DNA of 64,000 nt from Rhodoferax sp. OV413 (lineage in GTDB: Bacteria; Pseudomonadota; Gammaproteobacteria; Pseudomonadales; Pseudohongiellaceae), in assembly GCA_943330915.2 (NCBI GenBank), contig CALQJO020000007.1:1-64000 (forward strand), read 5' to 3'. A model generated the notes under the pieces. The model saw only the letters and a list, made by a program, of their open reading frames with translations. It searched no databases and was not told where the DNA came from. The translations under genes and the position numbers were made by a program. The stretch's first letter is position 1. Every line of letters starts with the position of its first letter. Shown here piece by piece: positions 25,609 to 38,051 of the stretch.

Positions 25609-25896
25609 ATGCAAAATATCAACAGTGATAATACGCTCGAGGCCCCCAGAATCACGTTTCCTTGCCGCTATCCGGTCAAGGTCATGGGTGAAGCGCACGC
25701 AACTTTCCATGCAGAGGTCAGAGCGGTGTTCAGCCGACATGCTCCCGGTGTGCAAGATGAGCATGTCAGTGTACGACCCAGTACCAAGGGCAACTATGTG
25801 GCAATCACTGTTGTTATTGAAGCAACTGGCAAGGAGCAGCTGGAATTTTTGTTTGCGGAGCTGAAGACTCTTGCCGCTGTCAAGCTGGTGTTATGA
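25609..25896 (+). CDS. ybeD: YbeD/DUF493 protein
   Basis: Small conserved protein of 95 residues with an ACT-like fold, nearly always between dacA and lip[22 protein letters not shown] and [33 protein letters not shown] are typical. Function unknown; a link to lipoate is suggested only by gene order. ATG 25609 lies just after the dacA stop. The 3' end overlaps lipB by four bases. Confidence 0.92.
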   Translation: MQNINSDNTLEAPRITFPCRYPVKVMGEAHATFHAEVRAVFSRHAPGVQDEHVSVRPSTKGNYVAITVVIEATGKEQLEFLFAELKTLAAVKLVL

Positions 25897-26573
25897 GTGA
25901 CCCTGGTAGTCCTGAAAAAAATCGCCGGTTAATTGTTCGTCAGCTCGGTTTGACCGACTACGAACCCATCTGGCGGGCCATGCAGTCCTTTACTGACTCG
26001 CGGCAGCAAGATACCCCGGATGAGCTTTGGTTGTTGTCCCATAGGCCTGTTTTTACACAAGGTCAGGCGGGCAAAGCGGAACATGTGTTGGCGCCGGGTC
26101 AAATTCCTGTGATTCAGATCGATCGGGGCGGGCAGGTAACGTATCATGGGCCAGGGCAACTGGTGGTTTACCTGCTGATTGATGTCCGCCGCGCCAGTAT
26201 TGGCGTGCGTGAGTTGGTCAGTATCATCGAGCAGGCAATTGTGGACACCCTTGCCGGTGTAAAAATATCTGCGCAACCCAGAGCCGGTGCGCCGGGAGTC
26301 TATGTTGGTGACGCAAAAATAGCCGCCCTCGGATTACGCATCCGGCGCGGCTGCTCCTACCACGGTATGAGTCTGAACGTTGCGATGAATATGGAGCCGT
26401 TTAATCGGATAAACCCATGCGGATATCTGGGACTGCCAGTGACGCAAGTGATTGATCACACGCCGGGCATTGACCCGGAATCACTGATGGAATCCATGGA
26501 AAAACAAGTGCTGCAGAACCTGATACTGCAGCTTGGTCCCTATAGCTGGATAGATGTAAGGCAGGAGTTGTAG
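25893..26573 (+). CDS. lipB: Octanoyltransferase
   Basis: Transfers octanoate from ACP to the lipoyl domains of 2-oxoacid dehydrogenases and GcvH. The 226 residues carry [55 protein letters not shown] with the catalytic Lys and the acyl-thioester Cys in INPCGYLGL. It overlaps ybeD (ATGA) and is followed by lipA after 4 bases, so the lipoate pathway is one operon. Confidence 0.96.
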   Translation: MSDPGSPEKNRRLIVRQLGLTDYEPIWRAMQSFTDSRQQDTPDELWLLSHRPVFTQGQAGKAEHVLAPGQIPVIQIDRGGQVTYHGPGQLVVYLLIDVRRASIGVRELVSIIEQAIVDTLAGVKISAQPRAGAPGVYVGDAKIAALGLRIRRGCSYHGMSLNVAMNMEPFNRINPCGYLGLPVTQVIDHTPGIDPESLMESMEKQVLQNLILQLGPYSWIDVRQEL

Positions 26574-26577
26574 TTTC

Positions 26578-27555
26578 ATGTCAACACAACAAGAAGTGAC
26601 GGGCAGACGAAATGTGCTGGTAGAAGGCGAAAAACTGCGCGGTGCAGAAAAGGTCGCGCGTATACCCGTCAAAGTAATTCCGACCGTGGAATTGCCGGTA
26701 AAACCCGACTGGATCAGAGTGCGGATTCCGGCTTCCCCCAAAATTGCGCAGATCAAAGAGCAACTGCGTAAACACAAGCTGGCTTCGGTGTGTGAAGAGG
26801 CGTCCTGTCCCAATCTGGGTGAGTGCTTCAGTAACGGCACTGCGACTTTTATGGTGATGGGTGAAATCTGCACCCGGCGCTGCCCTTTCTGTGATGTGGC
26901 ACACGGCAAGCCCAAGCCTCTGGATGAGAACGAGCCGCGACAGCTGGCGCAGGCGATCTCTGAAATGGGACTGCGTTATGTCGTGATTACATCGGTAGAC
27001 AGAGATGATCTGAAAGACAGCGGTGCGCAGCATATTGCCAACTGCATCACCGAAACCCGTCACTACAACCCTGGTATCAAAGTGGAAGTATTGGTGCCAG
27101 ATTTCCGCGGCCGTATGCGGGCTGCGCTTGATATTCTTGAAAAGACACCGCCGGATGTGTTTAATCACAACCTCGAGACTGTGCCCCGGTTGTACAAACA
27201 GGCGCGGCCCGGTGCAGACTATCAGTGGTCACTGGATCTGCTGAAGCAGTATAAGGCCAGGCAACCCGATGTGCCGACCAAGTCAGGTTTGATGCTGGGG
27301 CTAGGTGAAACTAAAGAAGAGGTGATGCAGGTGTTGCAGGACCTCAGAGCGCATAACGTTGAAATGATCACATTGGGCCAGTATCTGCAACCCAGTCGTA
27401 ACCATCTTGCGGTGCAGCGTTTTGTCCATCCGGACGAATTTGAAGAGTTGCGTTTATTTGGTGAGGCACTGGGGTTTAAACAGGTTGCCAGTGGTCCAAT
27501 GGTGCGTTCGTCCTACCATGCTGACAAGCAGGCGGCGGGTGAGTCAGTTAAATGA
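26578..27555 (+). CDS. lipA: Lipoyl synthase
   Basis: Radical SAM enzyme that inserts two sulfurs into protein-bound octanoate. The 325 residues have the auxiliary cluster motif CxxxxxCxxxxxC ([12 protein letters not shown]), the radical SAM motif CTRRCPFCD near 98-105 and the C-terminal RSSYHADKQ with the Ser ligand of the auxiliary cluster. It acts after LipB, encoded 4 bases upstream. Its end overlaps the open part upstream of the isomerase gene. Confidence 0.97.
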   Translation: MSTQQEVTGRRNVLVEGEKLRGAEKVARIPVKVIPTVELPVKPDWIRVRIPASPKIAQIKEQLRKHKLASVCEEASCPNLGECFSNGTATFMVMGEICTRRCPFCDVAHGKPKPLDENEPRQLAQAISEMGLRYVVITSVDRDDLKDSGAQHIANCITETRHYNPGIKVEVLVPDFRGRMRAALDILEKTPPDVFNHNLETVPRLYKQARPGADYQWSLDLLKQYKARQPDVPTKSGLMLGLGETKEEVMQVLQDLRAHNVEMITLGQYLQPSRNHLAVQRFVHPDEFEELRLFGEALGFKQVASGPMVRSSYHADKQAAGESVK

Positions 27556-27608
27556 GTGTGTCAATTCGCGCGTCGCAGCTCAGAATACGAAGGTCAACAG
27601 GAGAAGGC

Positions 27609-28592
27609 ATGAGTTTCAGGCAGGTAAAAATCAGACAGATCAGGCGCTTCAGTGCCCTTTGCGCCCTGTTGGTGCTGGTGGTTATGCCTTCCGCGCATGC
27701 TGCTAACCCGCTGGTTCGTGTTACCTCAACCTATGGTGACTTCACCATGGAGCTGCTTCAGGACAGAGCACCGGATACGGTGTCCAATTTTCTGGGGTAC
27801 GTTGACCGTGGCGAATTCAGCCGCATGGTTATCCACCGCTCGGAAACAGATTTTGTGATTCAGGGCGGACAGTTCCGATGGCTTGGCGACTGTGTCAATT
27901 TGATCGCCAGCAATTGTGGACCCGCGTTTGTCCCCGTTGGCCCAATCGTTGTTAATGAACCCGGCGTTTCTAATGTGCGTGGCACTGTTGCGATGGCGAA
28001 ACAGGATGGCTTCCCGAACAGCGCCACGAATCAATGGTTTATTAACCTGGCAGATAATTCCACCAATCTGGATGTTCAAAACAGTGGTTTTACTGCGTTC
28101 GCGCGGATTCTGGGCAGCGGCATTAATGTTGCCGATGCCATCAACGATCTGCCCACCACCTTCGTCAGCGAATCGGTAGCAGCGTTGCCGGTTCGAGATT
28201 ACACGGCGTCGAATACTGGCCCGGTGGAAAAAAATCTGGCGATGTTCAGTGTTTACCGGGTTCAACGCTACAGCGAAAGCATGCACGTGTTCGATTTTGG
28301 TACTGGCCTGCTGAACACCTATGTGAATGCGGGTGCAACTATTGGTAATGTCGGATTGTTGATGCGTATTGTTGAAGATGCAGCACAAACGGTGTTTCAG
28401 GTAGAGCCGCGAAGCATCATCCCCCTTGCCATTTCTCCAGCGGGAATGGGTTCTTATTCAGACAGCGACCAGCGTCTGCGTATTCCTCAGGTTGAACTTA
28501 ATCGCAACGGACAAGTAAGTGTCATCAACAATGTGGTCATGCGCTTGATTGATCCGGTAAGGTTGAGATTTGTCATAGAATCATTCCAATAA
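27609..28592 (+). CDS. Exported cyclophilin-type peptidyl-prolyl isomerase with C-terminal extension
   Basis: Periplasmic proline isomerase. With the ATG at 27609 (AGGAGA at 27599-27604) the protein has 327 residues and a clear signal peptide (LCALLVLVVMPSAHA, cleavage near 33). The frame is open upstream to 27552, but that part overlaps lipA and lacks a start site. The cyclophilin core runs from about 36 to 190 (TYGDFTMELLQDRAPDTVSNF, GEFSRMVIHRSETDFVIQGGQ, RGTVAMAKQDGFPNSATNQWFINL). The last 130 residues form an extra beta-rich domain that I do not recognise. Confidence 0.88.
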   Translation: MSFRQVKIRQIRRFSALCALLVLVVMPSAHAANPLVRVTSTYGDFTMELLQDRAPDTVSNFLGYVDRGEFSRMVIHRSETDFVIQGGQFRWLGDCVNLIASNCGPAFVPVGPIVVNEPGVSNVRGTVAMAKQDGFPNSATNQWFINLADNSTNLDVQNSGFTAFARILGSGINVADAINDLPTTFVSESVAALPVRDYTASNTGPVEKNLAMFSVYRVQRYSESMHVFDFGTGLLNTYVNAGATIGNVGLLMRIVEDAAQTVFQVEPRSIIPLAISPAGMGSYSDSDQRLRIPQVELNRNGQVSVINNVVMRLIDPVRLRFVIESFQ

Positions 28593-28691
28593 ATCCTGAG
28601 ATCAGAAGCAGGCAGTCGATGCGTCTGATCAGGTACAGAGTTTATCCCGTCTCACAATAAGAAAAACCAGCATGGCAGGAGCATGTAAGCA

Positions 28692-30041
28692 ATGAGTACA
28701 GCGCGCGGAGAGTTCAGTTCACGATTTGGTTTCCTGATGGCCGCCACAGGTTCTGCGGTAGGCCTTGGAAACATCTGGGGTTTTCCCACCAATGCAGCGA
28801 GCAATGGTGGGGCTGCGTTTTTGTTTACCTACGTCATTCTGGCCTTTGTGATGGCCTATCCTGCATTTATGGCAGAGTTGATCATCGGTCGGTATTCTAA
28901 GTCCAACGCTGTTACCGCCCTGCGTGGTCTGGCGACTTCCCCTGGAGTTGCGCGCATTGGTGCCGGAGTCGGTTTTGCAGGGATGATTACGGTCACACTG
29001 ATACTGAGTTTTTACGCAATCATCAGCGGGTGGATGCTGGCCTATATGTTTGCTGCAATGGCCGACATTGCGCGTCTGGAAAGTGCGTCAAGCTGGTTGA
29101 CTCAGTCTGGCACTACTCGTGATGCTGTGTTTGCAGGAATTTTTTACCTGTTAACCATCTACATTGTGGTTGCTGGGGTGAGAAATGGTATTGAGAAATG
29201 GTCTTCAAGATTGATGCCATCGTTGTATCTCATCCTGATCATTTTAATTGTTTACGTGCTCACTTTGGATGGCGCGATGGAAGGCCTGCGCATGTATCTG
29301 GTACCTGACTTCAGCAGAGTTGCCGATCCACAATTGATCTTGAGCGCGATGGGACAGGCATTCTTTTCACTGTCGCTGGGCGTTGGCACCATGCTGATTT
29401 ATGGTTCTTATGTCAGTAAAAAGGAAAATTTGCCTGCTATTGGTGGCATGGTTACGGTGATGGATATGTCGGTCGCCGTCCTGGCTGGTTTGCTGATTTT
29501 GCCCGCTATGTCAGTCGCTCAGTTAAATGGCATCCAGATCTATGATGACCAAGGCGCTCTCATAGCCGGTCCAGCATTGATTACCTCAGTGCTGCCCGCG
29601 TTGTTTGATCAGATGGGTGATGGCGGAATTTTGGTCGCGCTGGCATTTTTTGCGCTGATGTCGATTGCAGCGCTGACGTCATCAATTTCTATGCTGGAAG
29701 TGCCTGTTTCCTATTTTGTAGAGGACCGAGGCGTTTCCCGCCGCAAAGCGGTCATTCTGTTGGGGGCTCTTGCAGCATCGGTCAGCATGGTGATTATCTG
29801 GAATTTTGGATTGTTGTTTGACTGGGTAGTTCGTCTGACAACAGAATTCAGCCAACCCTTGTTGGGTTTCTTCTTTGCGGTTTTTGCGGGCTGGATCTGG
29901 AATCGTAATGCATTGCTGGCAGAGATCAAACAGGGTTATCCAGAGGCAGAGACGGGGTTGTTCTGGCGAATCTGGCCTTGGTACATTAAATTCGTTTGCC
30001 CGTTGATCATACTGGCGGTTTATGTCCAGTTAATAATCTGA
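28692..30041 (+). CDS. Sodium-dependent transporter of the NSS/SNF family
   Basis: Inner-membrane sodium symporter, probably for an amino acid or related amine. The 449 residues hold 11 to 12 membrane helices in the LeuT fold. Helix 1 has FGFLMAATGSAVGLGNIWGFP, with the unwound Gly-rich region that binds sodium and substrate; helix 6 has AFFSLSLGVGTMLIYGSY, and TSSISMLEVPVSYFVE is also typical. The length matches the shorter bacterial MhsT-like members. Substrate cannot be told. It ends one base from the opposing aminotransferase gene. Confidence 0.93.
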   Translation: MSTARGEFSSRFGFLMAATGSAVGLGNIWGFPTNAASNGGAAFLFTYVILAFVMAYPAFMAELIIGRYSKSNAVTALRGLATSPGVARIGAGVGFAGMITVTLILSFYAIISGWMLAYMFAAMADIARLESASSWLTQSGTTRDAVFAGIFYLLTIYIVVAGVRNGIEKWSSRLMPSLYLILIILIVYVLTLDGAMEGLRMYLVPDFSRVADPQLILSAMGQAFFSLSLGVGTMLIYGSYVSKKENLPAIGGMVTVMDMSVAVLAGLLILPAMSVAQLNGIQIYDDQGALIAGPALITSVLPALFDQMGDGGILVALAFFALMSIAALTSSISMLEVPVSYFVEDRGVSRRKAVILLGALAASVSMVIIWNFGLLFDWVVRLTTEFSQPLLGFFFAVFAGWIWNRNALLAEIKQGYPEAETGLFWRIWPWYIKFVCPLIILAVYVQLII

Positions 30042-30042
30042 A

Positions 30043-31224
30043 TCACAACTTGTTGAGTGCAGCGCAAAAAGCGTCGATTTCGGTGTCGGTGTTGTAATAG
30101 TGCACCGACGCCCGGTTGATATCCCCGAGCTTGCGCTCAGGGAAATCCAGCAGCGTATTCTGGCGCCGCACAACCGAGGTATTAATGTGATGATGGCGCA
30201 GGTGCGCCTGAATCGCCTGCGCCGGGTGCAGGGCGCTACTGAACGTGACAATTCCGCTGAGCCGTGCGCCACGCTCGTGTACGCTGATCCCCGGTATGGT
30301 GGTTAACGCTTCGCGTAGCGTTGCTGCAAGCCGGCCGACTGTTGATTCAATCTGCTGAAGTCCTGTATCCAGAGCATAATCCGCAGCAACGGCTAAACCA
30401 ATTTTGCCGGCAACAAAGTGTTCCCACACTTCAAAGCGCCGCGCGTCGTCGCGCAGCGCGTAGTGATCCCTCGACAACCAGTCAGCCGCTTGCAGATCAA
30501 TACTCTGTGGTTGAAGGTAATCCAGAATACTGTGGCGTACATACATGAATCCGGTTCCGCGCGGCCCACGCAGGTATTTTCGGCCCGTGCCGGTGAGCAT
30601 GTCGCAACCCAGTTCATTAACGTCCAGATGCAGTTGCCCGGCTGATTGGCAGGCATCCAGTAAATACAGAATGCGGTGCTTCTGTGCGAGCTTGCCCACT
30701 GCTGCGGCTGGCTGAATCACACCGCTCTGGCTGGCAATATGTGTCAGTGCTATCAGTCTCACATCATTGCCGAGGCTGCTTTCCAGCGAGTCCAGACAGA
30801 TCAAACCCTCACTGTCATTGGGAATCACATCAATTTTGACGCCCTTATGCCGGGAAAGATGCAAGAGACTAAGATAATTGCTGGCGTATTCGGATTGACC
30901 GGTCACAATCCGGTCGCCGGCCTCAAACGGAACAGACAGCAATAACTGTGTCCAGGCGCGCGTGCAATTCTCAGCAAAGGCAATTTCCCGGGGAGCACAA
31001 TTGAGCAAGGTCGCAAAGGCATGGTAAAAGTTATCAGCCAGCGCACTTTGCATGTCAGCTGCCTCGTAACCACCGATGCGCTGTTCCAGCAACAAATGCT
31101 GAAACACTGCCTCAGTAACGGCGCGGGGTTGCAGAGCAGAGCCGGCGTTATTGAAGTGAATCAGATCGCTGCAAGCGGGCGTGTCACTGCGAACCTGATC
31201 CAGGTTAATCAGCATGGGTGTCAT
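30043..31224 (-). CDS. Class V aminotransferase / cysteine-desulfurase-like PLP enzyme
   Basis: PLP-dependent enzyme of 393 residues with the class V fold. Features are HFNNAGSALQPRAVTEAV at the start, ITLTHIASQSGVIQP-like strand, YLLDACQSAGQLHLDVNELGCDM with the PLP-binding Asp, and TGTGRKYLRGPRGTGFMYV with the PLP lysine. It resembles isopenicillin-N epimerase or Csd-like proteins, not IscS, and I see no SufS-type active-site Cys loop that would prove desulfurase activity. It overlaps the end of the aspartokinase gene by four bases (ATGA), so the two are cotranslated. The shared pathway is unknown. Confidence 0.85.
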   Translation of the reverse strand: MTPMLINLDQVRSDTPACSDLIHFNNAGSALQPRAVTEAVFQHLLLEQRIGGYEAADMQSALADNFYHAFATLLNCAPREIAFAENCTRAWTQLLLSVPFEAGDRIVTGQSEYASNYLSLLHLSRHKGVKIDVIPNDSEGLICLDSLESSLGNDVRLIALTHIASQSGVIQPAAAVGKLAQKHRILYLLDACQSAGQLHLDVNELGCDMLTGTGRKYLRGPRGTGFMYVRHSILDYLQPQSIDLQAADWLSRDHYALRDDARRFEVWEHFVAGKIGLAVAADYALDTGLQQIESTVGRLAATLREALTTIPGISVHERGARLSGIVTFSSALHPAQAIQAHLRHHHINTSVVRRQNTLLDFPERKLGDINRASVHYYNTDTEIDAFCAALNKL

Positions 31225-32693
31225 GCCAGTTTTATTGCGCGGCCATGGTTATAGACTTCAACCAGCTGTGAATGCATGGCCTTCACCGCAGTATTGTAGT
31301 CTTCTTCATCCAGCACAAACTGCATGTCTACCTGTCGCATACACTGATGAACGCCCAGAATATCAACACCGGCATCCGCCAGTGCCTTGGCTGTGCGCGC
31401 CAGCATGCCCGGTATCTTAAGATCGCTGCCGATGGCGGATACTATGCAGACTTTGCGGACATTGATCTCAGCGCCTGGAAATAGCTCTGCCATGGCGGCC
31501 TGAATGCGCTTGACAGTTTTCAGGTTGGCTGACAGATAGTGGGTGATGGTGTTGGCATTCAGGTCTTTGTTAATGACCTGAGCCTTAAAGCGCATAATCT
31601 GACCGAGGAACTTTTCTTCGTAGTGCGACAGATCGCCGACCATATCCTGATCGAACAGTTCAATGGCATAGACCCCCATCCGCCCGGCCACAATTTCAAC
31701 ACATGGAGAGTCGCTGACATAATCGCGCGTGATTAACGTGCCGCTATGATCGGGCTCAAAGGTATTCTTTACGCGCAGGTGTATATTGTTCTGCCGCAAG
31801 CCTTTGGCGGCACGCGGATGAATGGCTTCCATGCCAAGGTTCGCCAGTTGATCAGCAACATCGTAATTGGTCCTGCCTATAGGTACGGCTTTATTTTCCC
31901 CAACAATGCCTGGGTCGGCGCTGCTCAGGTGAAATTCTTTGTGGATAATCGCTTCACGTGCGCCTGTCAGCACAGCGATACGGCTGAAAATCATTTCACT
32001 GTAACCGCGATCGAAGATGGCCATTAAACCGCCTTCGCAATGACTGTATCCGGTTGCTATCGGTAATTGCGTCCTCAGGTCCAGTCCCTCAAAGGCGCGC
32101 TGGATGTTTTCGTCCAGCGAAGCATGTTTGCTGCTGGCCCAACCGGAAAGATCTACAAAGCAGGCATTCAGTCCGTGCAGTTGCAGCAGTCGCGCTGTGT
32201 TCCAGGCGCTGTGAATTTCTCCAAGGCTGGCCAGCATCTCGCGCACAGTTTGCAGATAATCGGAGAGCGCAAAATGTCCGTTTTGACATAGGCTGGCAAC
32301 ATCTTCAAGCACTTTGCTGGCGTCATTCAACCTGCTTTCAATAAAGAGATTTGCCTCGGCAATGTGTTGCTTGCCGTGCGCAGTAAACAAGTCGCTGTTG
32401 ATCTCAAGGATTCTTGCGCGTAGAACATCAAAAGCATCACGCCAGCTCTGTTGTTCTTCAGCATCTGAAAACAAGGCATAAATACCGGGTTGTCCGGTCT
32501 TTTTATGCTCGAGCAGCATGTTGGTGATACCTGAATAGGCAGAGACCACAAAAACACGTTGGTAGTAGTGACCGTTCAACGCAGAGTTCATAAAAATATT
32601 CTTGCGCACGGCATCAAACTGACTCATTGAGGTTCCGCCGATTTTTTCGACAGTGTGCCCCGATGGTTGAGTAGATGAGTCTGGTAATGTCAT
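31221..32693 (-). CDS. Aspartate kinase, Ask_Ect-like
   Basis: Phosphorylates L-aspartate, the entry to the Thr/Lys/Met, diaminopimelate and ectoine pathways. With the ATG at 32693 (AGGA 6 bases upstream) it has 490 residues. It has the kinase start VEKIGGTSMSQFD, VVSAYSGITNMLLEHK, GGLMAIFDRGYSEMIFSRIAVLTGA and a C-terminal ACT pair (VCIVSAIGSDLKIPGMLARTAKALADAGVDILG). The N-terminal phrase and the long divergent middle recall the specialised kinase found in ectoine clusters, but no ectABC genes are in this window. Instead it is coupled to a class V aminotransferase. Subtype is a judgement from memory. Confidence 0.85.
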   Translation of the reverse strand: MTLPDSSTQPSGHTVEKIGGTSMSQFDAVRKNIFMNSALNGHYYQRVFVVSAYSGITNMLLEHKKTGQPGIYALFSDAEEQQSWRDAFDVLRARILEINSDLFTAHGKQHIAEANLFIESRLNDASKVLEDVASLCQNGHFALSDYLQTVREMLASLGEIHSAWNTARLLQLHGLNACFVDLSGWASSKHASLDENIQRAFEGLDLRTQLPIATGYSHCEGGLMAIFDRGYSEMIFSRIAVLTGAREAIIHKEFHLSSADPGIVGENKAVPIGRTNYDVADQLANLGMEAIHPRAAKGLRQNNIHLRVKNTFEPDHSGTLITRDYVSDSPCVEIVAGRMGVYAIELFDQDMVGDLSHYEEKFLGQIMRFKAQVINKDLNANTITHYLSANLKTVKRIQAAMAELFPGAEINVRKVCIVSAIGSDLKIPGMLARTAKALADAGVDILGVHQCMRQVDMQFVLDEEDYNTAVKAMHSQLVEVYNHGRAIKLA

Positions 32694-33261
32694 GTCAGAT
32701 CCTGCGCTGTTTATCGGTTGGAAAAAGTGCCAAGGCCCGCGATTATAACGCAGCATTTCCCGAATTCTACACTGGGACTGCCACCGTCTGACTATTCAAG
32801 GACATGGGAAAACCCAAATTGGGCATTGGAGTTTCCTGACTGGCTCATGCTCAGCCATGAAATACGCGATGACACAATCAAAAGCGGCGCGGTTGTTTTG
32901 CCCGGCCAGTTGCTCAGAGCGCGAGATGCATCATCGCGCAGTTCATTTCTAAACTCGTCCGCATGTTCTTTGCAGTACACCGAGAAGTTATCTAAATTCA
33001 TATAACATCTGTTTTAGAAAATTGACCAATATAAACGACGCCTGCCGGCAGGTCTGGAAGGGGCGGTCATCAGGATAACTGCGAGTAATGGCCCCGGCCG
33101 AAAGCTTGCCGGTCCGTGGTAGTGAGTATCGGGTTTGATGTGCCATAAAGTTGAGATTGACTACTTGCTGGCGTGTCGTGTGCTATTGTGAAGCGTGCCT
33201 CAGGGTGCACTGAGAACATAATTTTCACCAAGTGCAGATTTAGACATCGGGGGTAGCAGCA
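32694..33261. other. Intergenic region of 568 bases
   Basis: Spans the divergent 5' ends of the aspartokinase and DUF4404 genes. It holds a perfect 12-base palindrome, CCTGCCGGCAGG, at 33041-33052 with no T tract. A 69-codon minus-strand frame (33001-32792) starts MNLDNFSVYCKEHADEFRN but has no Shine-Dalgarno and no family I know. I could not identify a tRNA, small RNA or riboswitch. Promoters for both flanking genes should lie here; none is clear. Confidence 0.5.
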
Positions 33262-33519
33262 GTGGGTCAGGACAAAATAAAGTTTTTGTTAAAAGAGCTT
33301 AATCAGGAATTGGCGTTAGCAGACAATCTTGATGAGGACACCCTTGAGTTGGCCAGGCAGCTTGAAAGGGATATGGAACAGCTGATTGAACGATCGGAGC
33401 CGGTTGCGGCCGGATTGGAGAATGCGATTGCTCTGGAAGCGAGATTCACGGCTACCCACCCGGTCGCGGAACGTATACTGCGGGAGTTGATTGCCGTATT
33501 GGGGCGTATGGGGATCTAG
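33262..33519 (+). CDS. DUF4404 protein
   Basis: Small protein of 85 residues, mostly two or three helices: KFLLKELNQELALADNLDEDTLE, QLERDMEQLIER, FTATHPVAERILRELIAVLGRMGI. The ending HPVAERILRELIAxLxRMGI is the DUF4404 pattern seen in Pseudomonas and relatives. Function unknown. It starts with GTG at 33262 after a G-rich stretch. The end overlaps the opposing holA end by four bases. Confidence 0.78.
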   Translation: MGQDKIKFLLKELNQELALADNLDEDTLELARQLERDMEQLIERSEPVAAGLENAIALEARFTATHPVAERILRELIAVLGRMGI

Positions 33520-34541
33520 GTTCGGCCAGGAAGTTTTATGCCGCTGAATCCAAGGCAGACATGTTCCATCAGCATCCAGGCCGGCACGGTGTGCATGCCC
33601 TTGATGGCAAGGTCAACATCACGAGCCTCGACGATTAATGCATTGACCTGATCGTGGCTCAAGCGACGCAACGCCTTTTTTAGCAGGGGCTGGCGGTTGT
33701 TCCAGATGCGCTGTCGCTGAAAGATATCGTCAATACGCGCTCCATCCGTAATCTCTCGCAACATTGTCGACAGCTGACGCAGCTCTTTGCAGATCATGGC
33801 ATTGAGCGGCAGTAACTCCTGCCCCTCTTGCTGCATTCTTTGCAAGGTGCGCACGGCACGTGCGCTTTCGCCGCCAAGACAGGCATCAATCAATCCAAAT
33901 ACATTAAACCTAGCATTGTCAGCCACGGTGCGGGCGATATGTTCGATACTGAGATGCATACCGCTGCCGAACAGAAGGTGCAGTTTTATGATCTCTTGAT
34001 CAGCGGCCAGCATGTTTCCTTCAATCCGGTCAGCCAGCAGTTTGATCGCATCTTTATCCATAGTGATGGCAAAGTCCGATAGCCGGTTTTCTATCCATGA
34101 CAGCAGCTTGTCAGCTTCAAGCGGGTAGATCTGAACCAGCAGCAGCTGGCTTTCCAGTTTGCTGAACCACTGAGTCTTGATGGTTGCTGCTTCTATTTTG
34201 GGGCTGCTCAGCAATAACAAATTATCAGGACTGGCGTGTTGCAGATACTCAGCCAATACCTTGCGGGCTGACTCTTCAAGTTTGCTGCTTTTGAGATTGA
34301 GCTCAATCAGTTTCTTGTCCGCAAACAAGGACAAGCTATTGCCGGCAGCTATGAGAGTGCCCCAATTGAAATTGGCATCAACATCATAACGTTCGCGTTC
34401 GGTAAAGCCCTGTGATGTGCAGATCGTTCTGATCAGATCGGTGCAGTCACGCATCTGCAGGGGCTCATCGCCACTGAGCCAGCAGGCAAGTGGCAATTTT
34501 TTGCTTAACGCTGATCGCAGTTGATTGGCATAAACTTTCAT
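33516..34541 (-). CDS. holA: DNA polymerase III delta subunit
   Basis: Clamp-loader subunit that opens the beta clamp. The 341 residues show the AAA+-like delta fold: LPLACWLSGDEPLQMRDCTDLIR, the SLSLFADKKLIEL region that contacts the clamp, DNLLLLSSPKIE, DRIEGNMLAADQEIIKLHLLFG and the collar domain at the end. It overlaps lptE by four bases (ATGA) in the usual leuS-lptE-holA operon. Confidence 0.94.
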   Translation of the reverse strand: MKVYANQLRSALSKKLPLACWLSGDEPLQMRDCTDLIRTICTSQGFTERERYDVDANFNWGTLIAAGNSLSLFADKKLIELNLKSSKLEESARKVLAEYLQHASPDNLLLLSSPKIEAATIKTQWFSKLESQLLLVQIYPLEADKLLSWIENRLSDFAITMDKDAIKLLADRIEGNMLAADQEIIKLHLLFGSGMHLSIEHIARTVADNARFNVFGLIDACLGGESARAVRTLQRMQQEGQELLPLNAMICKELRQLSTMLREITDGARIDDIFQRQRIWNNRQPLLKKALRRLSHDQVNALIVEARDVDLAIKGMHTVPAWMLMEHVCLGFSGIKLPGRT

Positions 34542-35025
34542 AAGGTCAGTTCACGTAAGCGGCGGATTATGAAGTCTGCCATGTCCTGACGCATGTCATT
34601 GAGAGTTTGTTCCACACCGTTATTGCTGCCACTGATGTTGGCCGTGTCTTCGTAAAAACTGCCGCTGACTTCCACCGTTTCTGGTCCATCAAGCAACTGT
34701 CCCGACAGGTAAACGCTGGCATCAACCTGTAATGTCAGCGCGTATTGGCCCGCGCCGCCACGATTATTAAGCGTCACTGCGCGGCGCTCCAGGCGTTCAG
34801 GTGATAATCTGAGCTCGAGCTCGTCGCCCGGCACTGCTGGCACAGCGACGCCATTGGCCACCAGCGCGTCACGCAGTACCTCTGCCAAAGGGTACCGTCC
34901 ACCGGGATAGGACAGCGCCAGTTCACTGATGGGCAGGGCTGCTTGATCTGTTCCGCGCAGGGTAAATCCGCAGCCTATCAGCAGGCTGCACATCAGCAGA
35001 ACAAACCCGACCCTTGGGGATCGCA

Positions 35026-35026
<1 letters not shown>
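34538..35026 (-). CDS. lptE: LPS-assembly lipoprotein LptE
   Basis: Outer-membrane lipoprotein that plugs and supports the LptD channel for lipopolysaccharide. The 162 residues start with a lipoprotein signal (FVLLMCSLLIGCGFTLRG, lipidated Cys at 19) and the conserved CGFxLRG. SELALSYPGGRYPLAEVLRDAL and AGQYALTLQVDASVY follow. The ATG overlaps the leuS stop by one base and the stop overlaps holA by four bases. Confidence 0.93.

Positions 35027-38034
<3,008 letters not shown>

Positions 38035-38051
<17 letters not shown>

Noticed and set aside
32792-33001. A 69-codon minus-strand frame starting MNLDNFSVYCKEHADEFRN in the aspartokinase-DUF4404 gap.
   Set aside because: The first 30 residues look plausible, but there is no Shine-Dalgarno, the end looks random and a plus-strand frame covers the same bases. 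Kept only as a note in the gap entry.
33041-33052. Perfect palindrome CCTGCCGGCAGG.
   Set aside because: Could be an operator or hairpin, but it occurs once, has no loop to fold around and no T tract, so no function can be argued.
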